Positions 42,870 through 54,102 of a stretch of DNA of 64,000 nucleotides are shown here, piece by piece; positions within the stretch are counted from its first letter, which is position 1, and the number at the start of each line of letters is the position of its first letter. A program made the translations under genes and the position numbers. This DNA comes from Acholoe squamosa (Eukaryota; Annelida; Polychaeta; Phyllodocida; Polynoidae): positions 72,451,972 through 72,515,971 of the forward strand of contig OX439040.1 of the NCBI GenBank assembly GCA_949317995.1, written 5' to 3'. The notes beneath the pieces are model-generated. The model saw only the letters and a program-made list of their open reading frames with translations, searched no databases and was not told where the DNA came from.

Positions 42870-43090
42870 GATTGTAATGATAGTGAGTGTGCTACCATCA
42901 AACCTCAGTGTAGGTACAGCCCCATTGATAACTGAGAATGGTGCATTCTGCTGCCTACCACATGGCTTGACACAGGACCATAGTGAGTCAATTACTCCCC
43001 ACCACCTTTATGAAATGGGCGGGTACATGGCTTCCCACTACTATCTGTCATCAGTCGACCACACCCAGAGGTGTTAGCACACTCTCTGTG
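42870..43090 (+). repeat. Array block 'GATAACTGAGAATG', U1 copy
   Basis: About 180 bp that stay more similar among the three units (here, 52030-52210, 62860-63040) than most of the array. Runs such as CTTGACACAGGACCATAGTG and ACCCAGAGGTGTTA are shared. A frame of about 66 codons (TAPLITENGAFCCLPHGLTQ) is open in all three but has indels between copies. Unknown. Confidence 0.6.
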
Positions 43091-43939
43091 ATAGGTGCTT
43101 GATACATAATGGCTGGTCCTTTGACTCTGCTCAAATCTTGATACCTCTTGGGTTGTTTTATATCAGATAGGACAATATGTGGGACTGAATCAACACAGTC
43201 AATATGTTGTGGATTAAAATTTCTTTATTCAAACTTTGAATAGGCTCTTTACCTCTTGTTTTTCAAGCTTACTTCCTCATGAAGCATGAACATCATTTTC
43301 AGGTATAACAGTAACAAGAATTTTAGGATTAAGTGTAACCTAATAAAAATCTTCCTGGTGTAGATAGGTTCGAGGAAAGGATGGAGATACAAGTTAACAA
43401 AGCCTAACCAGGAGCATATGGATCTATAGAAGGGAGAGTGATGTAAACCTGTTGCCTTATGATCAGCTAACAGCTTTGATAGTAGCACTAAGGCTAATGA
43501 GCCTTTCTATTTTTTCTGATAGGATAGCATATATCAGTGGGGATAGATAAGAAAGCAGTGAGTTCTGCCACTTGCATCTCTGTCTGATCTACTCGATAAG
43601 AAAAGGAAAATAAGAATTATGACAATTGACAGTATCAGTCAGATGAAATTGAAGGTACCTCCGGTCTAAGTGAAACTCTTTGTATTTTGGAAGCTGCTGG
43701 CCAAATATTGATATATCTAAAAATAAAACAAAATAATCAACTACACTCCAGACATTACTCTCTCAGTGTACAGAATACACGGTAGGTTACAATATAAACG
43801 GCATGCATAATAGCCCAACCAGTTTAGGTTATCAAAAGATGGGAAACTCCATCATTTTATATCAAAGTAGTCTCCAAGGGCTCTAGACTGAATCATCTCA
43901 GCATCCCAGGGAATTATTCATGTACTTGCTTTCAAGTTA

Positions 43940-44230
43940 ACCTAACATAGCATGGTATTATGTCTGAAAGGAAACACACAAAAAAGGGTTTTAATGATCT
44001 GTGACAAAGGCTGCACACATGAAGTATTCATGAGTGCTCCTGTTCACAGGTCAGAGGGATATCCTCCCACAGGAAGTAGTTTGGTACCCAGAGGTCAGCA
44101 GGCCAGGCTGGTCAGGAGGTATACTGTAGGCTCTATACAGGGACTCTATGGTTGTGACCCAAGTACACAGCACAATGCTTTTTGTCATCATGTATTGGGA
44201 GTGACTATAGCTTTACCTATGGAGTAGAGG
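43940..44230 (-). repeat. Repeat E, inverted copy in U1
   Basis: The inverse of the 22.0- and 28.1-kb copies. The core CAGGAAGTAGTTTGGTACCC is shared with the 53.6-kb copy. It shows that the 18-29-kb duplication and the 42-64-kb array share ancestry on opposite strands. Confidence 0.75.
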
Positions 44231-45299
44231 TATACAAATACTGACGACCTATCAGTGCTATACTTTAGGATTATGATTCTCCTTTACCTCTTGCCTCTAG
44301 ACCTTTGGCTATTTTATCCAGGTTTTTAACATCAGTGTAAGACATAATACTGACTTCTATTTGGGGTTAAAACAAAGCAATGGCTGCATGATCAAAGAAA
44401 TACCTTTTATTAAAAAGAAATAAGCAATGACAAGAGACATCTTAATTGTGTACAGGATCTTTTTTGGCTAGACCCAATTGGCCAATATCCAAAAGCTGTA
44501 CTCCTACAAATCCAAGTAGTATTACTTATTTGCTAACAGTATTACACTATTACATTGTAGATACAGATACTACTTATCAGGTTATGCCACTTTCTATCTA
44601 GTCTCATGTCTACATTACTGTACTATCAATGCCTGCTGGCAAATGCAAGGTTTACTGATGTCCCAGGACTGATGTGGTGGATATTGATTACTACATTGAT
44701 CTTTTCCCATACATAATATTCTGAACAGGAAGTGCATTATCTGACTAATATATTGAATAGAGAAGGAGATAAAACTAATGCTTACAAAGGACTACAGTGA
44801 TAAATGCAGGATATAGCTGAACCGATGATAAGAATTCTATATAGAGACATGACAATAAATGAATAGTTGATACTGCAGTGTTATATCACAATTCACAAAT
44901 GCCAGGAATGCATTCACAACAGGAATCTATCACAAATAACTGCTATTTAATGGCATACTCAAAATTAGAATACATAAGAACACACACTCAATTATAGCTG
45001 TATTGCATGGGGGCTACATCTCATGACAATTACGGCTCAGGGACTGCGAGATCTATAATTGCATGTAAAAATTAGGTAAAAATAGGGTTTAATAGGGGTT
45101 TAATAGGGGATCTTGGTGCCATGCCATAAGGGCAATATTCTATAATATCATATTGTTGTTGAACAAACCTCATGCATTGTCATTTAAATTGGCATTAACC
45201 ATACAAGTCGGTCTTCTTATAAACCCCTTTGGTACCTTTGGTCTAATTATAAACAGAAATACATCATTGCATCAGATTTAGACATGACATGATATTGCA
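44231..45299. other. Non-coding, nothing recognised
   Basis: A/T-rich; a GGGTTTAATAGGGG direct repeat near 45080-45110 is the only structure seen. Confidence 0.45.
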
Positions 45300-46070
45300 A
45301 ACTAGAGTTGATGGATCGTCAAGGCAACCACTAAGGTGGATATCTATCTCAGCCATCATTTAGCATTAGTGCATAGTGCCACACTGATCCTAAACTGACA
45401 TTGACAAATAGTTAGTTTACCCAAATACAGTATGCAAGGAGAGTGATTATGCTTGCCATTTGCCATTGGCTGCTACCAGTCTGGGATCCATAAACCTGTC
45501 TGGTTGTTTACCGACTGGTCACTAAGCCTGTATGCATAAGGGTCCATGAGTGTCTAGACAGTGTGCGGTGTTATCTGTGACACTTGTCTGACACACCATA
45601 ATGGTACTTGTGGCTGACATGTAAACATAGCAGGATACGCACAGCATGTATTTGTAGTTCCTGCTCTTTGTTACCTGGCTGACAATATATTGTCCTAACC
45701 GAGGTTAGTGTCAAGTGGTACTTACCAGGACCTTCTACCACTCGCCTTCCTATCACAGGCAATATAAAATATTTCCTAGGCACCATCACCATTACACCAC
45801 GTTAGTCTTCCCTCAATTCACCAAATGTTATTTCTCAAGTAATCGTTGGATATTCTTTTTGATCTATCTAGTGGCATATTCCTAGGAATGATTTATGAAC
45901 ACTTACCTTGTAAACAGTGCTCACATGATGTTTTACATTTGGCCCTAAAAGATTCAGAGACACAACTCACCTACAATAGAAGAAAAATACAAATATTAGG
46001 TTATTTGCATTCTAGGTGGAAGGCAATTGATTTAGATGAATTCTCCCTGACAACGAATACAAGATAAGCA
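45300..46070. repeat. Repeat G, copy 2
   Basis: Pairs with 38640-39600 and, for its first 80 bp, inverted with 56995-57080. It preserves the uninterrupted target (AAGTGGTACTTACC near 45714) of the 39.08-kb TIR element. Confidence 0.75.
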
Positions 46071-46692
46071 CAGAGGGGCAAAATACAAGTAAATGTAGAT
46101 TAGTTTGATCACAGGAGCATTAAAGTGTTATTCGGGCTATCCTTTTAGGACTTATCAGACCCTGTAGTAATGGCATGGTGCAAGAATGAACCCCTGATGA
46201 GTAACCCACCACGGTATTATGCTTGTGTTTAAATGACTGAAGGAATTATAGAGCATTAGAGCATCGCCCAGAGCATCTGGAGGTCATTGACAGGCTGAAG
46301 CTGTCTATGTGTTTGGACACACTGAAACCTCTGAGCACTTCATTTTGGTAGCTAGGAATGATATCTGCATAAAATATGAAACAGGAATGGAATGTGATAT
46401 GTGAAAAGGGAGGAGAAACTATGAATCTTTGAGTAGTAGGAAAGTGTGCTTGTCCTCCTCATAGACTATGGAGCAATAATGGAGAGATAGATTGCCCCCT
46501 TAATCCTCTTCAGGGGAATTTGGTGCCTCCTAGAAAATCCCAATCACGATTGATTGAAAGTCTTTATGCAGGAAACAGAAATATGTTTTGATGTCATCAT
46601 AATGGATGCAAATGAATACCCAGAGAACAGCTATGGTCATTATATGCCCCTGTATATAATATCTTAAGACACAGTCACTGGGGGCTAATTGC
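46071..46692. other. Non-coding array sequence
   Basis: No gene recognised. Confidence 0.4.
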
Positions 46693-46804
46693 CATAATAA
46701 AGCCAACAATGTCCATGATTTCTCTAGTCAGTTGTAAAGCCACCATATACCTCATATCTCTGCCGTCCTCATGGAGGCAGGGCAGTTTACAACTGTGTAC
46801 CAGG
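46693..46804 (-). pseudogene. Exon-like 112-bp conserved block, U1 copy
   Basis: On the minus strand an AG at 46805-46806 precedes a 112-bp open interval reading LVHSCKLPCLHEDGRDMRYM, then VALQLTREIMDIVGFIM. The U2 copy (53991-54102) has the same length and five substitutions, and ends exactly at a GTGAGT donor. Here the donor position reads GCAATT, so the exon, if real, is dead in U1. The flanks diverge much more than this interval. The protein family is not recognised. Confidence 0.5.
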
Positions 46805-48459
46805 CTATTAATTGAATTGTTCTTAGTCTCCAACACATTATAACAACGTCCCATTGCTATGTTGTGCATCAAGGTTTTTTCTGTCTGGTCAGACTTCACA
46901 CTGCCCCCTCTCCTGATTACCTGTACCATCAGATAATCATGCCAACCCATGCTGACAGTCTACTTGACTTTTAGGATTGTACTGGGGTGACCAATGTCTC
47001 TCCATGGCACAAAACAATGTCTCCTACTTTTTGCCAAGGTAACGGGCATTTAAAACCCATTCACTATGCATGAAGCCATAGCAGAAGTTGTTATGAACAA
47101 TGTGATTTTAGCAATCCATTATACTGTTTCACAACACTGCATAAATTACATATTGGGTAATAACCTTGATGTTTCTCACAAAAGAAAATGATAGCAATAT
47201 TAAAATTAAATCAAAAGAATTGTTATAATTGTTGATTTCAATCCTCCCACTTACAGTATGCACCTATCTTTAAGCTTAGATTCTGGCTTTCCTGTAAGCA
47301 GCAGTTTGGGCCTCAAAATGTTGTCATTGACGTTACTTCAATAGATACATGCCAAGTCCTGTTCACAATTGGACCGCACAGAATCCCCATACGCCATATT
47401 TGGCATCTGAAATATATATTATGTCTATATCCTGATCTGCATGTTTTTTGTTATGTGGTTCTTATGGAAAAATGCTATAGCAGAAAGGCAGGGCTGTGTG
47501 TGGCCTTGATTTTTTTTTTTCAGGAAATAATAAGCTCAGTACCTCTATTGTCTAAGGCTCTTTCCTCATTATTTTACATTGCTGCCTTCCTTTGCTGCCC
47601 CCATAAAGAAGTCAGCTAATGCAATCTTTTTTTTCCGAGAACTTAATAAACATTCATTTTTATGATATTCGAGTGAAATGGATAAGGACTGAATGTCTCT
47701 AACACCACACTCCGTATGACCCTGGCTCCTTCAGATGGTCACATGATATCAATCCTCTCTCCTCATTGGTTAATTCAATGTCCACCATTTCTTATTTTTC
47801 TATTTTGTAACTTTCGTTACACAATTATGTTGTGCTTGTTTGAGTTGGGCTGCACAGAAAGCTTGTCATTTTAATTATCTTTATAAAATCTTTTTAGTCT
47901 AAAGTGACTTCATTTAGTTAGATTGCATGTGTGTACTAAACAGAGGTCACTATGAATCTATATGTCATGTTGTGATCCTGGAGACTTGTTGAGTGTATTT
48001 TCTCAATGTCATGGAGGGTTTTAGCAATTTGAGGCAGATTTAATGGACTGGTCAAATGGAGTCGCAGTTTTAGATTAACTTGATAACAACAAGTGGGGAA
48101 CGCCACATTTTGGAATTGTGGATGGGACAGGAAAAATCAATAAACATTTTCATGATATTCATTACAGTATATTACCTTGCATAAGATAAATCAGAACAAG
48201 TCTTGTGTCACTTAGTTTACATGCAAATCATGACTGCCACAGTGGCATTAACAAAAACTCTAAATATTGGTTTTAGCAACCCCATGAGTTAAAATCTCTT
48301 GACAAGTTTTAAAAGCATCAATTCAAGTGTGCCTTATTTAACTAAGGCCCAATTATTTCATTAGCTAACAGCATGCCAGTGGATTTCCTTGCCAGACACA
48401 AATACATTTGCCCAGGTTAACGTCACTCGTATTTGCTTTTAACAAATGGGTCAATGTAC
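46805..48459. other. Non-coding array sequence
   Basis: Parts at about 46960-47130 and 47500-47640 pair with 54320-54480 and 54880-55090. No gene is recognised. Confidence 0.5.
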
Positions 48460-48760
48460 TTAAAGACCCATTAAAATCTCCCACCTGTCATTTGACATTT
48501 CATGCAGGTATTTGTAGACTCTGTGCTGAAGTTCTTTAATATAGATTTGTACTAATTCCATGAATATGTGCTTAATTGATAAACAGTTACCACATTCTGC
48601 TTTTAGCAGGAGCTGAAGTGTAGTGTAACACAAAAAAAATAAATCAATAGCTAAGTATAACATCCATTCAGATAGAGTGATTTGTGAAGAAACCTCTTGA
48701 GTATCTAAAACAGGCACACTCCCCCATATAATATGCAGAAGTATCTTGTCAGCCATGCTG
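48460..48760 (-). pseudogene. Possible exon relic (MADKILLHIIWG...)
   Basis: Minus-strand text ADKILLHIIWGSVPVLDTQE, then VSSQITLS follows a TTTATTTCAG acceptor-like run ending near 48757. The U2 counterpart (about 57920-58010) reads IADKKLQHITWDSPPLLDTK, then EVPLQIVIS after TTTTTACATCAG. Both are open through this interval. I do not recognise the family, and chance openness cannot be excluded. Confidence 0.4.
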
Positions 48761-49085
48761 AAATAAAGACCCTGTCCTGAATATTTGTAGTTTCTTCTCT
48801 CATAAGCTGGACAAAACTGATGTGCAGATATGGAAGAGCAGAAAACTCAATATCTTTCTATTGAACATTTTGTAAACACCATAAACAGTAATTTGATATT
48901 AACATTATCCTGAGGTATGTAGATTACATAGCGAAGATACAATCAAGGTGAAACTGTCACCTTTAAGGTAAGCATGATGCTTCAAAGTGAGCGATGATAC
49001 ATGCAACACGTCACCAATGAGGCATTGTGAATTATAGAACCATTATGCAATTAGAAGCTTACTGCTTGGTCAGAGGAGGGGTTGG

Positions 49086-49470
49086 AATAAATAGATAGAA
49101 CTAAACGACCGTGGTGTACGAGGTGGTCGATCCACCACGAGGGAGTTGTCTCCCCCAAGGGCGTTAGCCCGAGGGGGAGACAACTCCCGAGGGGTGGATC
49201 GGCCACCGAGGACACCAGGGGAGTTTAGTTCTATATTTATTTTATGTTTTTAGAGGGTTTAATTAACGGAAAATTAGCAAAATCCGTTACCGTAGTTCAC
49301 CGCACAAGCGACGGTCCGCCATTTTGAATGTTTACATGCAGCCAGAATGAGGCTGCAGTGGTGGATCTGCCGCTGTGGTGGATCGACACACGTTACGCCA
49401 CTGGGGGTGTGGCGATCGGCCGCACAATGCTATCTCTACAGGAAGAAGTTATTCACATAAAATAAATGTA
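49086..49470. mobile_element. GC-rich terminal-hairpin element, copy 1
   Basis: A very strong hairpin forms 49086-49241. The outer arms are AATAAATAGATAGAACTAAA and its near inverse; the core stem GGGAGTTGTCTCCCCC pairs perfectly (49141-49156 with 49173-49188) around a small GGGC-GTTA-GCCC loop. It is followed by about 230 bp including GGTGGATCTGCCGCTGTGGT and ends near ATTCACATAAAATAAATG. The same element lies inverted at 56036-56346. No protein. The class is unclear. Confidence 0.8.
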
Positions 49471-49573
49471 ATTACTTCCAGACCAAACTTAAAATCCTAT
49501 AGTGCTTCAGGCAGTATAGCTACCCTGTGGTAGTCTTCAATGACTACATGAAGTAAAGCGTTGTGCTCTTCTA

Positions 49574-49970
49574 TCACATAATTGCTACTGATTGGTGGAA
49601 TTTGTATTTTGGGCATCCTAAGCTATATATGTGTGCAGTATCCCATAAAGAGCTCCTCCACAATTTGTTTACCTCACTGCTTTTGCCACCTTGTGTGATT
49701 AATACTGAATTGATTAATTGGCGTACCACCAACAGGTAGCCTTTGTTCACTAGTGGAATCAATCATCAGTGTTTTATCTGACAGTACACTGGGGAGGGAG
49801 AGGTCTGGGTATGACAGGTGTGAGCTGGAAATATGAACCTTGGTAACACTGTTACCTGTGTCATGAAATAACCCAGTGGCCACAGAACATTGAATCAACA
49901 TTGGGATAACATTGAATATGGTCAGGAAGCATGGAGCAGAAGCATTCCAGACCTTACACATTATATGGAC
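49574..49970 (-). repeat. Array block with shared minus-strand frame
   Basis: The frame includes SSSHLSYPDLSLPSVLSDKT, then LMIDST; the U2 copy (58860-59000) gives SYPDLSFPSVPSDKTLMIDS. The match could reflect either an exon relic or mere paralogy of non-coding DNA; there is no recognised family. Confidence 0.45.
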
Positions 49971-51300
49971 TTGTAGGCGAACACATCACATGTAGATGAT
50001 ATCCACCCCTTCAACATGGGTATCCCTTGTCCTGCTCTGTGTGCAGGGTTGTTGACATTCTGTATGCTCCATCCAATAATGGCCTTTTAATTAGACACCC
50101 TTCACACAGAATTGCATGGCTAACAGATCACCTGACTCTTGCACAACACCCTCATCAATTAGCACTGTAGAGGCACATGACAACCTGCTAGTTTTTGTGT
50201 GTACAATAAAGAATACAATAAAGGTTGTGCAATAGCTATAACAACAATATGTTTTCTCACTTATCTCACTTTAGTCCTTCAAGAAATGCATGTTGTCTTC
50301 AAGTTCATCCATCTTTGTCTCTAATGAATGTAATAGTCTTATTCGGTGAATTCAAATGGTACCCCTTGAACAGTTATTCTGCCCTCCACGATTGATTACT
50401 GCTTTTAAATTGGCTGGGTAAATTGATCAGTTGTACACCAGTGGAACCTTTTCAGTTCAACTCATTTTCTCCAAGAGCTGCTTTAATTTGTAATCTGCAC
50501 CTCAACAGTATTGCACATTAGGGGGAAGTTATGGCTGGCAATTTAAGGTGAAATTCACATACTGCTGTTATTGAGTAGGTCGCTCAGCATTACCACTGTA
50601 GATTTTAATGTGGGAAAAGCTGTTTGTTTTACTTTCTCATTAGAATGTTTTGTACCTTTGGAATGATTACCTTTACACTAAGTCTTTTCTTATTTGCTTT
50701 TACTAATATCAAACTGAAAAATCTCACTTGGTCGTTTGCCACAGCTACTGCTGTATAACACTGTATACATGGAAATTTCCCTTCTGCAGGTCGGTCACAA
50801 TATCATGGGAGAAGCATGCTCTGTACAAAATCACTAATTGTCGCACAACCTTGAAAAGTGTGCATACTGCACATTTTATTCCATGTACCAGATTACAACA
50901 TTGCCCAGCCTGCTCATTGTGATCATACTAGTTAGAATAACAACAGCATTCCACGCGTCTAATTTGAAGTTAAAGGAATCAGACCCAAAAAGTCTTTAGT
51001 ACCTGCCCACTATCTATATACAACAGAACCAAGGGATTAAAGGGAGATTATTGAAACATTAAAAAGAAAGGATCAAAGGGATCTCTTATAGTAGCTTGCA
51101 GAGAGTTATATCCTAATGGCTAAACATTCAGGCTTCCTGAGGTAAGCTCTATACCTATTGTATAGGACTAACTTGTATGCAGATTGTGCCTTGACATGTC
51201 ATTATGAATAAATACCACCTTAACAGGTTAGCATTCGTTCAGTGCTGTAAGTTCATGGCAATGTGTATCCATGCTTAGCTAACAGGTAATCACTGTTCTT
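49971..51300. repeat. Array segment pairing with 59280-59400 and 60290-61330
   Basis: Runs such as CCTTCAAGAAATG, GAGCTGCTTTAATTTGTAA, TTTGCCACAG and CATTCCACNCNTCTAAT are shared in order. The U2 copy is split by the 0.89-kb TIR element (59434-60272). No gene. Confidence 0.75.
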
Positions 51301-51332
51301 TACAGTGCCAATCTGTACTGAAGTGAGAGTGT

Positions 51333-51500
51333 TCATAGGTGGTCCTGTGGTCTATGTGTTTAAGACGCCCAGCTATGGTGTGAAAGGTCCCAGGTTGTAA
51401 TCTTGGTGGGGCCAAAGACACTTTTCACCTAACATTCCATTTGTGGTTCCACCAGGATTTGATCCTGGGACTTCTCACGGCACTGGAGAATGCCTTGAAA
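51333..51500 (+). mobile_element. tRNA-derived SINE, with a second inverted tRNA-like part
   Basis: An A-box-like TGGTCTATGTGTTTAAGACG (from 51348) and a decayed B box GGTTGTAATCTTGG (51393-51406) lie at normal tRNA spacing, inside GGTCCCAGGTTGTAATCTTG. A second, inverse B-box-like CCAGGATTTGATCC lies at 51450-51463, giving a head-to-head arrangement. This is a SINE relic, not a tRNA gene. Confidence 0.68.
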
Positions 51501-51930
51501 AGTGTCTGATCCTCATTTTTCTCATGTCCATCCCTAAATCCCCCTTGCAAGATACGGATAAAGTCTGCTTCAGGTAATGAAAATACTACCTATTATAGAC
51601 AATTTGTGTTACATACAATTACGGCATTATGTTCATGTGAAGTGCATTGGAAGACTTATGAAACCTTACTTAGGATTTCTGGAAATATCACTTCCAGACA
51701 GTCTCTATGACAGAGTGGCACAGCAAATAACATGTTGTGTACTATAGTTTACATATGTGCGATGGTTGAATATGAAAAATACTACACTGCTGTTCCCCCA
51801 TAACTATAGTCACTGTAAGATTGGTAGTCTTGAAGTATATTCTGTATTTATATGGACTGCCATTATTGCACACTAAACGAGGCATTCCAATGAAAAGTAG
51901 CAATAACGTTTTGTGTGTTTGAATATTTAA
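51501..51930. other. Non-coding, nothing recognised
   Basis: Linker between U1 and U2; no partner or frame seen. Confidence 0.45.
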
Positions 51931-53049
51931 CCTTAGATGGATTGCAGCGATAATGATTGTGCTACCATGAATTACATAAAGTCAGCGTGCATCCATTTTC
52001 CTGTTGCACTTTGCAATTGTCATATCAGACAACCCCATTGATAACTGAGAATGCTGCATTCTGCTGCCCACCACGTCGCTTGACACAGGACCATAGTGAG
52101 TCAATTAGTCCCCACCACCGTAGTGAAAGGGGTGGTGGGTACATGACTTCCAACCACTACCTGCCATCAGTCGACCAGACCCAGAGGTGTTACCACACTC
52201 TCTGTACTTGATACAGAATATCTGCTTTTGTATCAAATAGGAAAATATTTAGTTCTGAATCACACATGCAGAATGTTGTGGATTGAATTTCCTTTATTTA
52301 TACTTTGTGTAAGCTCTTTGGCCTATTTTTGGAATAGATTCAAGCTTACTTCCTCACCAAGCATGAACAGCATTTTCTAGTATAACACTAACAAGAATTT
52401 TGCGATAAATCAGAAATATAAGTTAATCAAAATCTTTCTGATGCAGACACAAGTTAACAAAGCTTTACCAGGAGCATCAGGATCTGTAGAATGCAGAGAA
52501 GGTAGATGTGAACTCGTTGTCTTATGGTCAGCTAACAGCTGTAACAGCAGCATTAAGACTCCTAAGTCTAACATTGCTCACAGAGCTTGTCATTTCCTGA
52601 CAACATGTGATGTCCCTTTTCGGCTGTTGAAACCTTTCTCTGTTTGATGATTGAAGAGCATGTTAGTTTGGGGATAGATAAGCAAGCACTGGTTTCTTCA
52701 ATCTACAGCTATTTCTGAACTATCCCATAAGAGAAAGAAAAGAAATTATGCAAATAAATAGGATCAGTCAGATGAGGGCTCCTCAGGTCTAAATGTACCT
52801 CTCAGTATTTTGGAAGCTGCTGGCCAAATATTGATATATCTAGAACTTTAGAAAGCATTGATTTTTCAAGTGTCTTGGTTGTCACTTTTTTTATTTTTAC
52901 AATGATTTCAGTGTCTCAGAATTTTGCTGTTCTTGACCTTAAAGCTTCCCTACACACTATAATGGACAGTGAATACTACACTTCTCCAAATTTACATCAT
53001 TTGTCAGATTAGAGAATACATAAGCAAATGTCCACGACCATGGGATATA

Positions 53050-53195
53050 TTTTAGCGCCTCCCACGCCGCGTAGCAGCGGTACCGCGAAGCGGTACGAGA
53101 GTGCGCTATGATGATTTCATTTGCCCCATGTGATGAGGTCTCACAATACAAAATTACTGAATACCGACATTAACGGCGGGAGGCGTTTTTTTACG
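53050..53195. mobile_element. CpG-rich TIR element
   Basis: Left TTTTAGCGCCTCCCACGCCG, right (inverted) AAAAAACGCCTCCCGCCGTT. The interior has GCAGCGGTACCGCGAAGCGG-type palindromes near 53073-53095. It contrasts sharply with A/T-rich surroundings. The boundaries are approximate. Confidence 0.65.
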
Positions 53196-53559
53196 CGGTC
53201 ACAACCGCATTTCTTGTTACATTGTATTCCCCCAGGTGGAACTGGCGTATCCCACAGAGCCATTATATGTATGGCTAAAGGGTAGGTTACAATATAAACA
53301 ACCTGCATTAACAGCCCAATATGGCATGGTTATCAAAAGAGGAGAAACTTCATCATTTTATACCAAAGTAGACTCCAAGATTCTGGACTGAATCATTTGT
53401 TCAAAACCTCCTTCTCCTGCTATTCTATATTATTTGAATTCTATCTGCATGACAAATTATATATTCCATGTAAACTCCAGGAATATATTGTGCCAAGATT
53501 TAATTGAGGAAATAAAGGTTCAGCAGCCATGTAAAATCATGAAAATGATGTGGTAAAGC

Positions 53560-53800
53560 TGGAACCAAAAAAAAAGTTTTGATGATCTGTAACAAAGAGC
53601 TGCACACATGAAGTATTCATTACTGGCCTTGGTCAGCAGGACCTCGCCCACAGGAAGTAGTTTGGTACCCAAAGGTCTGGGAGCCAAGGATTTATGTAGG
53701 TTCTATACAGAGACTGTATGGCTGTCACCCAACTACACATCATAATGTTTGTGTCATGCTGCATTGGGAGTGACTATGGCTCTCTCTAGAAAGTACAGGT
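53560..53800 (-). repeat. Repeat E, inverted copy in U2
   Basis: Shares CACAGGAAGTAGTTTGGTAC with 44.06 kb. On the plus strand this copy ends at AGTACAGGTATGT, a donor-like site that is absent or altered in the sister copies. Confidence 0.7.
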
Positions 53801-53990
53801 ATGTAATATTTACAACCTCACTATACATGCTTATGTATTCTCTATCACATGTGCACACCTTTTTCAATGCCGATATTGGAATGCAAATGAACACACAGGG
53901 AACAGACAATTTAGTTGAGAGGAGCTCTGGTTACTATATGCCCCTGTCCTATAATAGTCCATATCAACAGTTGTGCTGAGGGATACTCAC

Positions 53991-54102
53991 CATAATAAAG
54001 TCAACAATGTCCATGATTTCCCTAGTCAGTTGTAAAGCCACCATATACCTCATATCTCTGCCGTCCTCATGGATGCAGGACGGTTTACAACTGTGTACCA
54101 GG
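53991..54102 (-). pseudogene. Exon-like 112-bp conserved block, U2 copy
   Basis: Minus-strand text LVHSCKPSCIHEDGRDMRYM, then VALQLTREIMDIVDFIM. It is bounded by AG (54103-54104) and by a good GTGAGT donor (53990 downward). Five substitutions separate it from 46693-46804, four of them changing the residue. It is better conserved than its flanks but without a clear excess of silent changes. Confidence 0.5.

Larger units (their letters stand above)
41267..51230. repeat. Tandem array of about 10 kb, unit U1
   Basis: Landmarks recur in the same order in U2 (about 51930-61330) and partly in U3 (61340 to the window end). Examples are TCTTGACTTCTATTAAAGCT (41267 and 61340), GATAACTGAGAATG (42925, 52045, 62870), repeat E inverted (43.94, 53.57, 63.69 kb), the 112-bp conserved block (46693, 53991), and GGCTAAACATTCAG (51117, 61287). 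Units are diverged and differ by many insertions. Confidence 0.85.

Noticed and set aside
45900-45964. 64-bp minus-strand exon with AG and GTAAGT borders in repeat G
   Set aside because: Both copies keep border-like signals, but the interior peptide is not conserved; short intervals between AG and GT are expected by chance.
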